Source of the DNA: Symsagittifera roscoffensis
Taxonomy: Eukaryota; Xenacoelomorpha; Acoela; Convolutidae
Reading direction: 5' to 3'
DNA: 64,000 bases
NCBI RefSeq assembly: GCF_963678635.1
Contig: NC_087066.1
Coordinates: forward strand, 40,943,223-41,007,222
How positions within the stretch are numbered: the first letter of the stretch is position 1; each line of letters begins with the position of its first letter. Made by a program: the position numbers and the translations under genes. Below are positions 20,780 to 31,213 of the stretch, one piece after another. The notes beneath the pieces are model-generated. The model worked only from the letters and a program-made list of their open reading frames with translations, had not been told where the DNA came from and did not search any database.

Positions 20780-21570
20780 TTCTTAAGTCCCTTTTGCAGG
20801 TTTGATGTTCTGGAACACCCAGGTGTATTGTCCCACAGCATTTGGTTTCGCCTGAAAAATTTTTTTCATCGTACTTGTTCCGCTGTCTCATTTGTGCCTG
20901 CGCCGTGTTCCTTCTACAGAGCTCGTTCAATTCCTGTTGTCTCTTGACCGCTTCCTTGACATACGCCTGAGGCGACGTCTTTCTCCTTTCGTATTCTGGA
21001 TAGAAGAATGTCAGGGGCATCGCTCTTTCCCTGCCAGATAAGATCATGAAAGGACTGATCCCTGTTGTTGAGTGCTGCGTGCTGTTATACGCCCCTGCCA
21101 CTTGCGGCAGATGTTTAACCCAATCTATCAAGTATCTCGAAGGTTTTCCCATGGTCCCCCACGTAGGTTTTCCCATTGTCTGATTGCAATGTCATCGGAC
21201 AACCATATCGTGATATCCAGTGCGTTATCAAATGATCAGAAGTCTCTTCCGCTGAGGCCGACTGACATAGTACCGCTTCCACCACTTTCGTAAAATGATC
21301 TATAATTACCAGTATCTGATTTTATCCCGAGTGGGTCATGCAGATCTTCTGATGGTCTATCGGCACAACCTCGTTAAATTCCGAGCTTTCCACGGACTTT
21401 AGTGGGAATTTCAGTTTTCTGGGGTCTTTCACTTGCAAACACGACAAGCATGCGTTCACCCACCTTTCGCAATCCTATCTCAACCCTGGCCAATCAAGCC
21501 TCTGTAGTATTCTTTGTTGTACCTTGTCTATCTTTGTTGTACCTTGTTGTAGCTCTTCTCCTCCGTACGC
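20592..21570 (-). pseudogene. Ty3/gypsy integrase, catalytic Glu segment missing
   Basis: The zinc-binding end is visible as WVNACLSCLQVKDPRKL, followed by EVVPIDHQKI. The first catalytic Asp lies in VIIDHFTKVVEAV (codon 21298-21300) and the second in LQSDNGKTYVG (21178-21180). From there only about 26 codons separate it from HLPQVAGAYNSTQHST, where the DDE family has about 60. The intervening segment with the catalytic Glu is not seen, and a GGGAAAACCT duplication sits at the deletion point. There is also a stop before the first Asp. This copy cannot encode a working integrase. Confidence 0.8.
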
Positions 21571-22099
21571 ATCCTGTTGCTCTAGGTTGTCAGTTTGAGA
21601 AAGGGTCAGTTTGTAGTTCTCTGTCATGGTGCCTCATTTTTTCTTCTTCTAAAATCTTGCAAAGACTGTCTTGGTCATCACCACTTTTCTCTGCGTCTTC
21701 CTCCCATTCTTCCGACTCCCCGGACAAATTCTCTTCTTCACTGTCTTCTTCTGTTTTCGGCCACTCCCCGGACTCTTTTTCTAGTCCGAAATGTTCGGCT
21801 TCCTCCTTGAGTGACGATTTCTTTTCCGAAACGTAGTCCGTCTTAGTATGTCCTCCGGGATTTTCTCGACCAATGTTCGCTAAACTTCTTTGTCGTCAGG
21901 TCGCTTGCCTATAATTGAATCCTCGCCATGAAATGGTGACTTCCGGTTTGTCTTTGTCATTGTTCCGGACTACAGGTTTATCGTCTGCTAGTTTCTCGAG
22001 TAGTCCTGAAATCCTCACCTATCGTCACCCTTCTTGTCTCCACTTCATCGAGGTCGTAGCCTTTTGCTTTATAGTGTTTCCCTCACTATCTTCGACTTG

Positions 22100-22590
22100 A
22101 GCATTATTTGTTCAATATGTGTTCAATAATTATGTGTTCAATAATCATGTTATAACCATCCAAGCGCACTATCCACCTCTAAATGTAGCTCTGGTCCATT
22201 GAGTACGTTTTCAACCAACTGAGTGCTCTGTTGTCGACCCGTAACTTGAATGGTTTGCTACCCAGGTATGCCCTGTATTTTTCTACAAAAGTGACTCCCG
22301 CAAAAATTTCCGCTTTGGGTGCCCCGTATTTCATTTCTGTATCACTCAAGACTTTGCTCCCGTAAGCTATCGGTTTCAAGACTGTCTTTCCATTCCACTC
22401 CTGTGCTTGGTGGAGTATTCCAGAGATCGCTACCACCGATGCATCCGAATCCAGCACATACATTCCTTTTTCCGTGGGCATCCATAGCACAGGTGCTTCG
22501 CACAGCTCTCTCTTTGTTATCTGAAATGACTCCTCTGCAGCGTTATTCCACGTGAATTTCTTGCCTTTGTGCCTCATGCGTTGTTGCATT
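22100..22590 (-). pseudogene. Ty3/gypsy RNase H domain
   Basis: The 136-residue frame shows FTWNNAAEESFQITKREL, then VLDSDASVVAISGIL (first Asp), MKYGAPKAEIFAGVTFVEKYR (Glu; 21 residues in the copy, shown here in two parts: MKYGAPKAEIF and AGVTFVEKYR) and LRVDNRALSWLKT (Asp). This is the RNase H placed after RT in Ty3/gypsy pol. A stop follows SYI, after which RWIVRLDGYNMIIEH continues, so the frame was once longer. Confidence 0.85.
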
Positions 22591-22599
22591 GGATATAAT

Positions 22600-23421
22600 T
22601 TGTCAGCCTAGCCCTTGAAGAACTCCCTGTAATAGTTCTCAATACCCAGGAAGCTCATTAGCTGATGCTTCGGTTTCGGTGATTTTCAAGTCAGCACCGC
22701 CCCTACTAGGTCTGGGTCTGGTCTAACGCCATGTTTGTCCACCATCCTGCCATGTTTGTCCACCATAATCGTTCGTTGTGGTCCTCTAAACTAGGTGTCG
22801 CTATCACCACGTCATCCACGTAACCAAATTGCCATATTTCTTCGTTACACTTGTCAGTGCATGTGCCATCAATCGTTGGAACGTGGCTGTAGCCTTGCAA
22901 AGGCCAAAGGGCACCCTCTTCCATTGAAACAGCCCCAGATGGCAAGCAAATCCAGCCTTGTTTCTGTCCTGTTTCCTCAGTGGTACCTGCCGAAACGCCG
23001 ACCCTAAATCAAGAGTTGTATAAAACTTTGCATCGCCTAATTTCGAGAGGCTCTCAATCCTAGGTATGGGATAGGCATCCTTCACCGTCACAAAGTTCAG
23101 ATACCGAAAGTCACAACAAAACCTTATTTGGCCCCCTTTCTTCCTTGTCATCACCACTCCACACGCCCACGGTGATTTGGATGATTCTATCATATCATAC
23201 TCTAGAAGGGTCTCTATCTCTTTTCTACATGCATCCGATTTGTTAGGGGTCATACGCCTAGCCCCCTCCCTATGTGGTACCGCCGACTCCTCAAGCTCTA
23301 CTTTATGTTCAACAAAGTTACAGCACCTAATGTCTGCCTTATGTTTCGAAAAAATGTCCTGATTCCTATCTAGCGCATGCTTGATGGCTTCGAGCTGTTC
23401 GTCCGTTACTTTACCCCTCAA
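22600..23421 (-). pseudogene. Ty3/gypsy reverse transcriptase
   Basis: RT blocks in order: SPWACGVVMTRKKGG, RFCCDFRYLNFVTVKDAYP, FYTTLDLGSAFRQVPL, FGLCKATATFQRLM. The catalytic motif FGYVDDVVIATPS occurs in another frame, so a 1-nt loss separates it from the preceding part (about 22820-22840). Downstream a 17-bp unit (TGGTGGACAAACATGGC) is duplicated at about 22730-22765. In-frame stops occur at 22686-22688 and 22608-22610 within the thumb/connection part. Clearly homologous but non-functional. Confidence 0.9.
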
Positions 23422-23574
23422 GTGTTCTATTTCTGGTAAAAGAAGAAATGTTCCATCTCTAATTCCTCTAGTGTGGTTCTTTCCGGAAAATTCGAACAGC
23501 TTGAAATTCCATTGTCTGTCTCTGACTTAAGCGACTTCACAAGACTTAATGAATATATTTTTTCTTCAATCTTC

Positions 23575-24300
23575 TCAAGATACAAATCTTATCCCTATGA
23601 TTCGGGCAATCAAGAACTTCATTTTTTTCACATTTTTAGTCATTTCATATCTAGTTTTCACAGGTAGTGCGTATACCAGCTTGCTTCCTCTCTGGATTGT
23701 GATTGGTATGTCAATAGTAGTCAACAAGACACTGACGCAGAGGCCACTCTTGGTTATCGAGAAGGATCTTCCTAAAACAGCAGCACTTTGACTATTCGGA
23801 TTTGGCACTATGCATACTTGATTATTGTCACTTAGTTTATTGAAGTTTTTCATCTGCAAACTTACTATCGCGGCCTCATTTTCCTTCAGCCTTACCTTCC
23901 TATTCAAGAAAACTGGACTCTTAATTTCATTCAACATTATCAAATTTACAGGTTTAATTACGTACTTCGTTTCCGGGTTCCGAATCCTGAACATTGCATT
24001 GTTAAGATCAATTGTTTCATCGAAATTTCTGATGAAAACTCTGTCTAAAATAAATTGCTCAGACTCATCTATATTCTCCACTACCAGAAAGCTCATCCAC
24101 AAAATGCGTTCCTCCAGATTTAGGGATACTATTGGTGGCCTGCCTAGAATCCTCAGCGCCCACTTTGTTTGCCGCCTACAGTCGTATTCTTGAGTCTATC
24201 AAGTCATCTTTGTCGAACCCCATTTTTTCCAAGTTTCAATTGGTATGACACTCAACACGGCTCCTGTGTCCAATAACCTACGCAGTTGAGTCTTTTTTCC
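23575..24300 (-). pseudogene. Aspartic protease and pre-RT region
   Basis: LLDTGAVLSVIP gives the retropepsin DTGA active site (codons 24259-24270). The 175-residue frame that follows contains FILDRVFIRNFD, the C-terminal block of the protease fold, and then a linker (RKVRLKENEAAIVSLQMKN) of the type seen between protease and RT in Ty3/gypsy elements. A frame break separates the DTGA part from the rest. The role is polyprotein cleavage in the particle. Confidence 0.85.
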
Positions 24301-24369
24301 ATTTATTTCCAGTAAGTGTGCAGATACGTCTGCCCCTGTTCCCATAGCGCAGTGTCCGATCGATCTCAC

Positions 24370-24820
24370 TTATAGTTTTTCTTTACCAAGGTAGATTTGC
24401 CCTGCTAGATCTTCATCACACATTATCATCGTTTTTGTGTAGATGTTTATTCCATCTATATTCAACATGACCTCACGTGGACCATAGGCTTCAGTGTATC
24501 TGTTGTCTTTGCAAACTGATTTACTACCACCTCTCGTGAGTAATGCCCATAAAGTTCTAGAAGGGGTTTGCAGGCTTATTGCGCTCAAGTAATTCGCGTA
24601 CACAACTATGTGAATTACTGTCTGATCACTCGGTTCACTCAAGATTCTTGTTACTTCGTGGCCACCCACTGTGATTATTGACATGATTCTTGCCCCAATT
24701 TTCGTGATGCCATATAGTTTTCCCAGTCACCATTTTCAAGGTGTTGCAATTGCTCCTACTCATTGAGTTCTCTCCGGTTTCTGGTTCTGGTCTTGTCATA
24801 CAGAGTTTTTCGTTCAATCT
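24370..24820 (-). pseudogene. Gag-pol linker upstream of protease
   Basis: The 104-residue frame (MSIITVGGHEVTRILSEP ... YTKTMIMCDEDLAGQIYLG) plus a further piece to 24817 lie directly before the protease. They resemble no named domain. Position indicates the N-terminal extension of the pol or gag-pol protein. Confidence 0.55.
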
Positions 24821-25119
24821 CTGTTTTTCTGTTTCCTGTTTCAGCCGTTGCTCGATTTCTTAGGTCGCCAAGTCTTGCTTCACTTGCTGATCGCTTCTGC
24901 AGCTGCTTCACTTCTGGTAGTTCATCTCTAGTGAATTCCTCGTCTCGGTCCCCGTGGCTTCTTTGACTTGTGTCACGGCCTTCATTGTCTTTGTTGATAA
25001 TTCACCACTCGCTGCCTCTTTGTTGTTCGAGTCATTTTCAGCTGGTCTATTCTGGTATTTTGCACCGCAGTCAGTGCCAGTTTGTGTTTCGGGTGATTTT
25101 GATTCTTGACCGCCTTCCA

Positions 25120-25340
25120 AAACAAAGGACAGTCCATCCTGAAATGGCCTTCTTGGTTACAGAAAAAAACACGTCGCGCCTATCTTGATGATCAACCCAC
25201 TGTAAAACTCATGTTCTTCCGTTTGACTCATATGCTCCTCCTCTGGTGCGTTACCAAGCTTTTCGTGCCTTGCTTGTATGTCGTGCAATCCGCCACATAA
25301 TGATCCGCTGGTCCATAAATTGAACCTGACCTACGTTTGT
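25120..25340 (-). pseudogene. Gag nucleocapsid zinc knuckles, first degenerate
   Basis: A CCHC knuckle C-x2-C-x4-H-x4-C can be read as CFFC followed by NQEGHFRMDC, but the A-run at 25163-25169 (T-run in sense) has an extra base that puts the first Cys in another frame. A second, more upstream knuckle is reduced to YGPADHYVADC without its first Cys pair. Zinc knuckles bind RNA for packaging. Confidence 0.7.
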
Positions 25341-25654
25341 CCATGTCGTCTCTAGGCTTGTACCATGTCGACCTTTGTAGTTGGCCCCACCTTGCAACTT
25401 CGTGCCTTCTGAAAACGAGTACTTTTTTGATTTCATCAACATGTACTCTCTTGATTTTTGTCTCATCTCTTCTGTGGTTGGTGCATTATCCTTTGATAGT
25501 GTTTAATACGTTGCCAAGTAAATCGTTCTCAAGTAAATTGTCACTTCTCACCCCGTCAATAAACTTTGAAGCGATGCTGTTCGATGAAGTTTCTTCTGTT
25601 CGTCGATTCTTCCGGGTCGCGTCTTCTCCTCAAGTTCTCAAGATCAACCAGGAA

Positions 25655-25897
25655 TCAATCGATTGACTTGTCTTCCCTTTGTCTTCTTTTTTCAAATCTC
25701 ATCATCGCTTGATGACCCTTCATTCCTGATCCGAGTCGATTCAACAGTATCTCGAAGATTTTGTCCGCTGTATCACGCTCCTCCTCTTTCTTTGCTACCA
25801 CGCATTTTAGTGCCGTGCCTTCTAGATTGCTTAGTATTGCTGTGCAGACCTGTCTTTCGTCATTCAGGCTATCTTGTTCTAGGTATAGTCTCATCAT
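25655..25897 (-). pseudogene. Gag capsid (retrotransposon gag domain) fragment
   Basis: MMRLYLEQDSLNDERQVC followed by AILSNLEGTALKC, and DTADKIFEILLNRLGS then MRFEKRRQ. This is the pattern of the retrotransposon gag capsid C-terminal domain (LxGxAxxW-like core, then xLxxRFG). The piece is short and bounded by stops. Confidence 0.75.
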
Positions 25898-26124
25898 TTG
25901 TACCCAGGTGTCAACGCAGCCATCCGAGTCGTCTTTAAATTCTTTTGGTTTTTGATTTTTTTTCTGGATTTACCACTTCCTCTGTCACTCGAATCTGTAT
26001 TCCTTGTTGCAAATGCTTCACGTGTTCTGTTCAGGATTTCCCAGGTGCTCGCCCACGTCATGGCGTCAGGTTTTACACTTGTGTGTGTACTCGAGTCCCC
26101 CGGTGCATTCGCCGAGTTTGAGGC

Positions 26125-27119
26125 TCAACCCTTCATACTAGTCTTGGACCCTACTGCCCCTATGATCGCTGCAATCCGGGGTAAGGGTGTAGACTCCTTT
26201 TTCTTCCGTTGTGGTTCTACAAAGTCGACTCTAGTTCCCTGTGGTTTGTCTGTTACTAGTTTAACTTGTTTTATAGAGTTTCTCAAGAGTGCAACCAGTT
26301 TGGACTGTATGGCACAAGAACTTTCAGCATGATCCTTACTCATTGTATCCATTCTGGTCTCTAGATTCCACAACGTCTCATTCACGGTGTCGTACCGTTT
26401 CTTCATTTCTTCCATATCCTTCTTGATATGTTTCTCTCGCTCTTTGTCGGTAGTCTCTACCTTGTCCGACATCTGCTGTAGTTTTTCTTCCGTGGCCCTT
26501 GCTAAGACATACTAGTTATCCAGGTTCTGTTTTTTGTTGTTTCTTATTTCCTTTTTCAGCTTTTGGCGGTCCTCCTCACTGCACATCAGTTTTTTGTCTA
26601 TTTCATTCAACTTTGTCATTAAGTCTCCCAGCTCTACTGAATTTGTTTTCGTTCCATCAGCTCGTTTATCTTTGCTAGCTGTTGCTCCTTGCGTGGCTTC
26701 TTCTTTATCCTTCCTGGTTTCCGTTGTTATCGTGGAAACTGTCCCAAAAGATTTGCTTTTCTCGGTCACTGCCGTTATCTCCTCCTTCTCTCCTGGCTTA
26801 ATTCCGACCATCGCAGCAATCCTCTCCATGAACGACGTTCTCTTCGTTTGTTAGTTGTCTTTTATCGTCCCGGTGTGTTGGTCGTCTCGTCATCATTGCC
26901 TATTGGTGAGATCTCTATGATGTTCTTTTCCTGCTTTTCTGAATTTAGCATCGGTGTTAACTCCGTTTCCCTCCGTTCCATTCCATCTATACTTTGATCT
27001 GGTGTTTCTAGTTCAGTCTCTGTTGCTGGTATGCTTTGTTCTTCCATTGTTTTTTTCTTTTGCCTTCTGTTCCATGTTGCTTCTTGTGCTGACCATATCA
27101 CTGAAATATTCTTCTTCAT
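26125..27119 (-). pseudogene. N-terminal gag region, coiled-coil/charged
   Basis: Three frames in series (27119-26862, 26829-26512, 26472-26125) encode Lys/Glu/Thr-rich sequence with a predicted coiled coil (ELGDLMTKLNEIDKKLMCSE and EEMKKRYDTVNETLWNLETR). The first ATG at 27119 is a possible gag start. The order before the capsid domain supports gag identity; sequence similarity alone would not. Confidence 0.55.
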
Positions 27120-27379
27120 TACTCTCGGATTTTTTGGTGTTGGTTTCTTTTGCGTTGAGGTCTTGTTTTGCTTAAGTCCTCTTCACTTTCTTTCAGTTAT
27201 CGATACTCTATTTCTCTTCATGATTTTTATATACAATATTCTTTATCTACAATTTTAATAGTTACAAGTCCCCTACTGTAAAATTTGATTGAAATTATAG
27301 GAAAACTCCCTAGTGTATTAAAACTGAAAATCAGCCGAATTAGTCGAAATCATTTTTGAGTCCCGTTGTTTAGGCCTTA

Positions 27380-28000
27380 GGACCCTTCGTTCTAGTTCTG
27401 GGATGCTTTAGCACCGTCCGAGGATTTCATGGTACTCTCCTAGGCTCCTTCGCTCAGGTATTGCGACACTTCGACGGGGTCCTGGTATACTTTGGTACTG
27501 CCCTAGTACACTTATATACCCTCCTAGGACCCTTCGCTCGAGTGTTGGGACACTCCGTTACTGTCGCGGGACTTTTCTGAACTCTCCTAAGACCCTTCGC
27601 TCAAGCGTTGGTACACTCGATGGGGTCTTGGTATACTTCTTTGCTGTCCCAGGACTTTTCTGAACTCTCCTAGGACTCTTCGCTCAGATGTTGCTACACT
27701 TCGTTGCCGTCCCAGGACTTTTCTGAACTCTCCTAGGACCATCGCTCAAGTGTTGGTACAATTCGTTACTGTCCCAGGACCTTTCCGAACTCTCCTCGGA
27801 CCCTTTGCTAAAGTGTTTGGACACTTAATCACTATCCCAAGTCCCAAAAGTTGGGACACCTAGATCACTATCTCAAAACTGAGTGTTGGGACACTTAGAT
27901 TACTATCCCAAGACCGCCGGCAAGACTCTTGTACTTCTTCCCACCTTGTAGCTCAAGTGTTTTTTCGCCTGATTGAAGAATTTCTCCGTACTTTATGTCG
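27380..28000. repeat. Tandem repeat in element leader, 62/63-bp and 83-bp units
   Basis: Units start at CTCCTAGGACCCTTCGCTCA-like sequence near 27439, 27523, 27585, 27668, 27731 and 27794 (spacing 84, 62, 83, 63, 63). The longer units contain an extra GGGGTCTTGGTATACTT-type insert of about 21 bp. Later units (from about 27830) degrade to TTGGGACACTTAGATCACTA. The array lies between the primer binding site and gag. Confidence 0.85.
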
Positions 28001-28059
28001 AGTATTGGGATACCTGATCCACTATCTCATTACCACCTCTGGAGATCTAGTATCAAAAA

Positions 28060-29318
28060 TAATCCTCAAAACCCAGTTCTGTTCACAAAAGTGTTCTTTA
28101 CTTAGTCCCCTAAAATTACCTTCCCTGTTTTAATCCGATGCAAGTTGAAACACGACTTGTTTGTTAGTCTATAACTTTAGCAGATTCGTCAAAATTCTCT
28201 GAAATCTGGCCCAAAAACCTAAAAATTTCAAAAATTCCAACAAAAATGAAAATTAAAAAAAAACCAGAATGGTAAGTATACCTAAAATTCATGGGCACCT
28301 ATGCCGTCTTTCGTAAGAAAATGTCTGGTACCTGATTGTCACGCGTTTTTCCTCCCTACTACTAGCGGTCTTACGGGGTACTTTTTTTGGTTCCAAAAAC
28401 TGTCCATTTCCGATAGCGCCACCCGATCCGACCAGGTTACCTACCTTAATTCGTTCTTAAATTTGAATCTCCTCGCGTTGCAACTCTTGTTCTGAGTCTA
28501 TAGATGGATCTTTCTAGACTCTGGGTCTACTATGTAACTAAATCGACAATATCGATTGTATAATTTTTATAATGTGTCCCCGTTTTTACAATTTTGAACC
28601 GCCAACCTCTACCGTAACCAGCCCCCTTATCCGCTTATCCAATTTTACACTTATTTCCCATAATGTTAAGTGGATTTTAACGATGCCCGGTTGACCAAAC
28701 AGAAGACCTCTGTGTACCCTTCTCTGTTTGCTCTGATTCGTTGCTGGATGTCTCCTTGGCGTATCCTCTGTCTCTCAGGTACCTTTCCACTTGTCCTGAG
28801 AACCACTTTCCCACTTGTCTGGTTACCTGTTCCAGTTAAGTCTCCCAGTTGTCCGCTGAAGTTGCAAGCTATCTGAAAACCCTTACAACGCCCCACACTT
28901 AGGCACCAGTACAACTTTTCTGATTTGATCGAGACGATCGGTCTTATTGGAAAACGTATGGGTATACTGTTTTAATTATTATAAAGTTTTGATCCACCTA
29001 ATCTGGTATCAAGGCTACTGTCCTTTATTTTACTTTTTTTATACCGTTTTTGTTCCTATTTCTAATCTTTTTTTGTTTTTGTTTCGCTCTTTCTCAATTA
29101 CCCGTTTTTTGTCCTCCTAGTGGCCCTTATTACTCGGTTAGCTAGGCCTCGTTGCGGAAAGAGCACCGGGAAATTTTCTCAAGTTTTCTTCAAAAACTAT
29201 CACGTTACAACCAGAAGGTGATTACGTTCCCGTTGAACCGAACCACCGGTACTCTAGAATGGGCATGTAGCCCGGAGCTGCGTCAAGTGGGTTGAACCCC
29301 GTAGTCATGGTGTCGTAT
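28060..29318 (-). other. Long 5' leader of the element, no gene recognised
   Basis: AT-rich and stop-rich on both strands. A frame at 28666-28914 has a low-complexity TSGKV duplication and no recognisable domain, so I do not call it a gene. The end near 29142-29340 is repeated at 30153-30350. Confidence 0.5.
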
Positions 29319-29336
29319 GAACATCCAGGAGCGCCA
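29319..29336 (-). promoter_or_regulatory. Candidate primer binding site
   Basis: In sense, 11 nt after the LTR end TGTTACA comes TGGCGCTCCTGGATGTTC. A TGG start is expected where a tRNA 3' CCA pairs. The duplicate at 30351 has the same 11-nt spacing and shares the first 12 nt, TGGCGCTCCTGG, then diverges, which fits a 12-nt or slightly longer primer match. I cannot name the tRNA. Confidence 0.5.
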
Positions 29337-29347
29337 TAAAAACACTT

Positions 29348-29606
29348 TGTAACAGTCGCCTACTTAGGTCACATTTGAGGTTATAGAAAAATAGGCCCTA
29401 CAACCATTGACTCAAGAGTCAGGGACACTATCTCTTGCGTTTTTCTACGTCAAGCGGTCAAAGCCAATTTGGTTCAATTGCGACATAAGACTAAAACACG
29501 CGTTAAAGCTTAGTGGCCACTACCAAAATACCCCCACTCTAGAAAAAAAGAACGCCCCCATACTCAAGTCTCAAATTACCCAAAATACGCGAACGCTGTT
29601 AAAAAA
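29348..29606 (-). repeat. Truncated 5' LTR of minus-strand element
   Basis: 259 bp matching the U5 and part of R of the other LTRs, ending (in sense) ...CGACTGTTACA at 29348 next to the leader. It is cut off at 29606 by a LINE fragment. Confidence 0.75.
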
Positions 29607-30152
29607 GTAACGTCCCAATATACAACCTCGTGGAACTCCGCTAGCAGCATCAAGCCAATTATTGAGGTGATTTCTGATTCGAACTTTCTGCTTGCGATTC
29701 TGCAGATAGCTTTTAAGTAACTCTATGAAGTTACCACCAATCCCAAAAGATGATAATTTAGTGACCAGAAAACTATATTGGACTTTGCCAAAGGCTTTTT
29801 CAAAATTAGTGTAAACCGCAACAATAGGATTTGCCTAATTTTCTTCTAAGAAGCTACAGACTTCATCTAGATATTTCAAAAATTGAACTGTTGTCGATTT
29901 TTTGGTTGAAAACCAAACTGGTTTTGTGTAGTTGTTTGAAAACTTGAGTTGACTTTTTATCGAAAATGAGTCTTTCGAGTACTGTGGAAACTGAAAGAAT
30001 AGACTTATTGGCCGATAACTAATTACCGATTGCTTGTCACCGCTTCTTTTTATTGGATATTCCTTTACGTTTCCACTTGGTAGGATAAGTTGATTTGTTT
30101 GCAGTTGTATTGAGGAGAAGGTGTAAAAATTTCTTGAGTCCGTTTGCCAGTT
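29607..30152 (-). pseudogene. LINE reverse transcriptase fragment, duplicate
   Basis: 545 bp repeat the RT region 32126-32672 of the larger LINE at about 85-90 percent by eye, starting GTAACGTCCCAATAT. Its ends coincide with LTR sequence on one side and the leader-like repeat CTAGGCCTCGTT on the other. Confidence 0.75.
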
Positions 30153-30350
30153 AAACTAGGCCTCGTTACGGAAAGCGCACGGGAAATTTTTCTCGAGTTT
30201 TCTTAAAAAGCTATCACGGTACAACCAGAAGGTGGATACGTTCCCGTTGAACCACACCATCAGTACTCTAGAATGGGCATGTAGCCCAATTGGGTTCAAT
30301 CCCGTAGTCATGGTGTCGCATAATTACCCAGGAGCGCCATAGGAACACTA
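30153..30350 (-). repeat. Duplicated leader segment with second primer binding site
   Basis: It repeats 29142-29347 including TGGCGCTCCTGG at 30334-30339 and upstream (in plus reading CTAGGCCTCGTTACGG). It joins directly to the LTR end at 30351. Confidence 0.75.
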
Positions 30351-31213
30351 TGTAACAGTCGCCTACTTGATTCACATATGAGGTTTAAAAAAGTAAGCCC
30401 TTCTATCATTAGCTCAAGAGTCAGGGACACTGTCTCTTGCGTTTTTGTACCTCAAGTGGTCGCAGCCAATTCGGTTCACTTACGACATGAGACTAAAACC
30501 CGCGTTACAGCTTAAAGGCCACTACCAAATACCCCCCACTCTAGAAAATAAGAACACCCCCATACTCAAGTCTCAAAATACCCAAAACACGCCAACACCG
30601 TTGAAAACAGGGTCGAAACCTTATGTATAGTTACATTTTATTAGACAGTTGAACTGTGAACCATTTCAGATGAATCAACCTAAAAACTCTCCCTAAATCA
30701 ACGTAACATAATAAAACACACTCAAGAAAATTAAATTAGAAACTCACATACCGACCTCTAGAATCGAGTAACTAAATTATAAAGCAACTCTAGAATTGAT
30801 TGGGTAATTAAGTTTAACTCGAGAAGTGTGAAGTAAGCAAGTTTTATCTCAAGAAACTATCTTTTGATCTGGACCATTGGGCAGCTTCAGCTGTCCATCT
30901 TTCCACCGAAGGTTCACTCAGGTCCACTCGAATTTATTTCTTCTCCACTCGCGATCACTTTCCGTCTTCTGCCTAGAAAAAGACAGCTCTACTCTTGTTC
31001 GAATTATGTATTGGAATTTGCGAATAACATTTTTCCGCTGCCATTTTCGACTTCTTTCCCGCGATCGTAGTTCGGTTCTTCTGATCCTATTTTTCTCGTA
31101 ATTTCAGTTGTCGCGAAAAACTTGAGCATAAAATGCTCAATTCGAACTTTTGAAAAATTGCATTTCACCCCAAAATCAAAACTAAACGTTTTCTCAAGGT
31201 CAAACTTCCAAAT
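30351..31213 (-). repeat. LTR fragment fused to LINE C-terminus, copy 2
   Basis: Matches 5459-6322 nearly base for base, from TGTAACAGTCGCCTAC through the poly(A)-signal block (30637-30642) to the TCTAACCGACTGG junction. Normal U3 is replaced by LINE coding sequence beyond 31213. Confidence 0.75.

Larger units (their letters stand above)
9975..29607 (-). mobile_element. Giant Ty3/gypsy-type LTR retrotransposon, decayed, about 20 kb
   Basis: On the minus strand the order is LTR remnant (29348-29606), primer binding site, 2.2-kb leader, gag, protease, reverse transcriptase, RNase H, integrase, a 9-kb post-pol coding block, polypurine tract and 3' LTR. The PR-RT-RH-IN order is that of Ty3/gypsy. 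The size is far above the usual 5 to 12 kb. Frameshifts and stops occur in nearly every domain, so this copy is not autonomous. Its 5' LTR is truncated and followed by a duplicated LTR-leader piece at 30153-31213. Target-site duplications cannot be assigned because repeat B abuts the 3' LTR. Confidence 0.8.

Noticed and set aside
27380-28000. CRISPR array
   Set aside because: Repeats are contiguous and degenerate without unique spacers, and the genome is eukaryotic.
28666-28914. Minus-strand 82-residue frame in the leader as a gene
   Set aside because: It has an internal low-complexity duplication, no domain and no conservation evidence.
29281-29340. tRNA gene next to the LTR
   Set aside because: Only the TGG-starting primer-site string is present; cloverleaf arms do not form convincingly.
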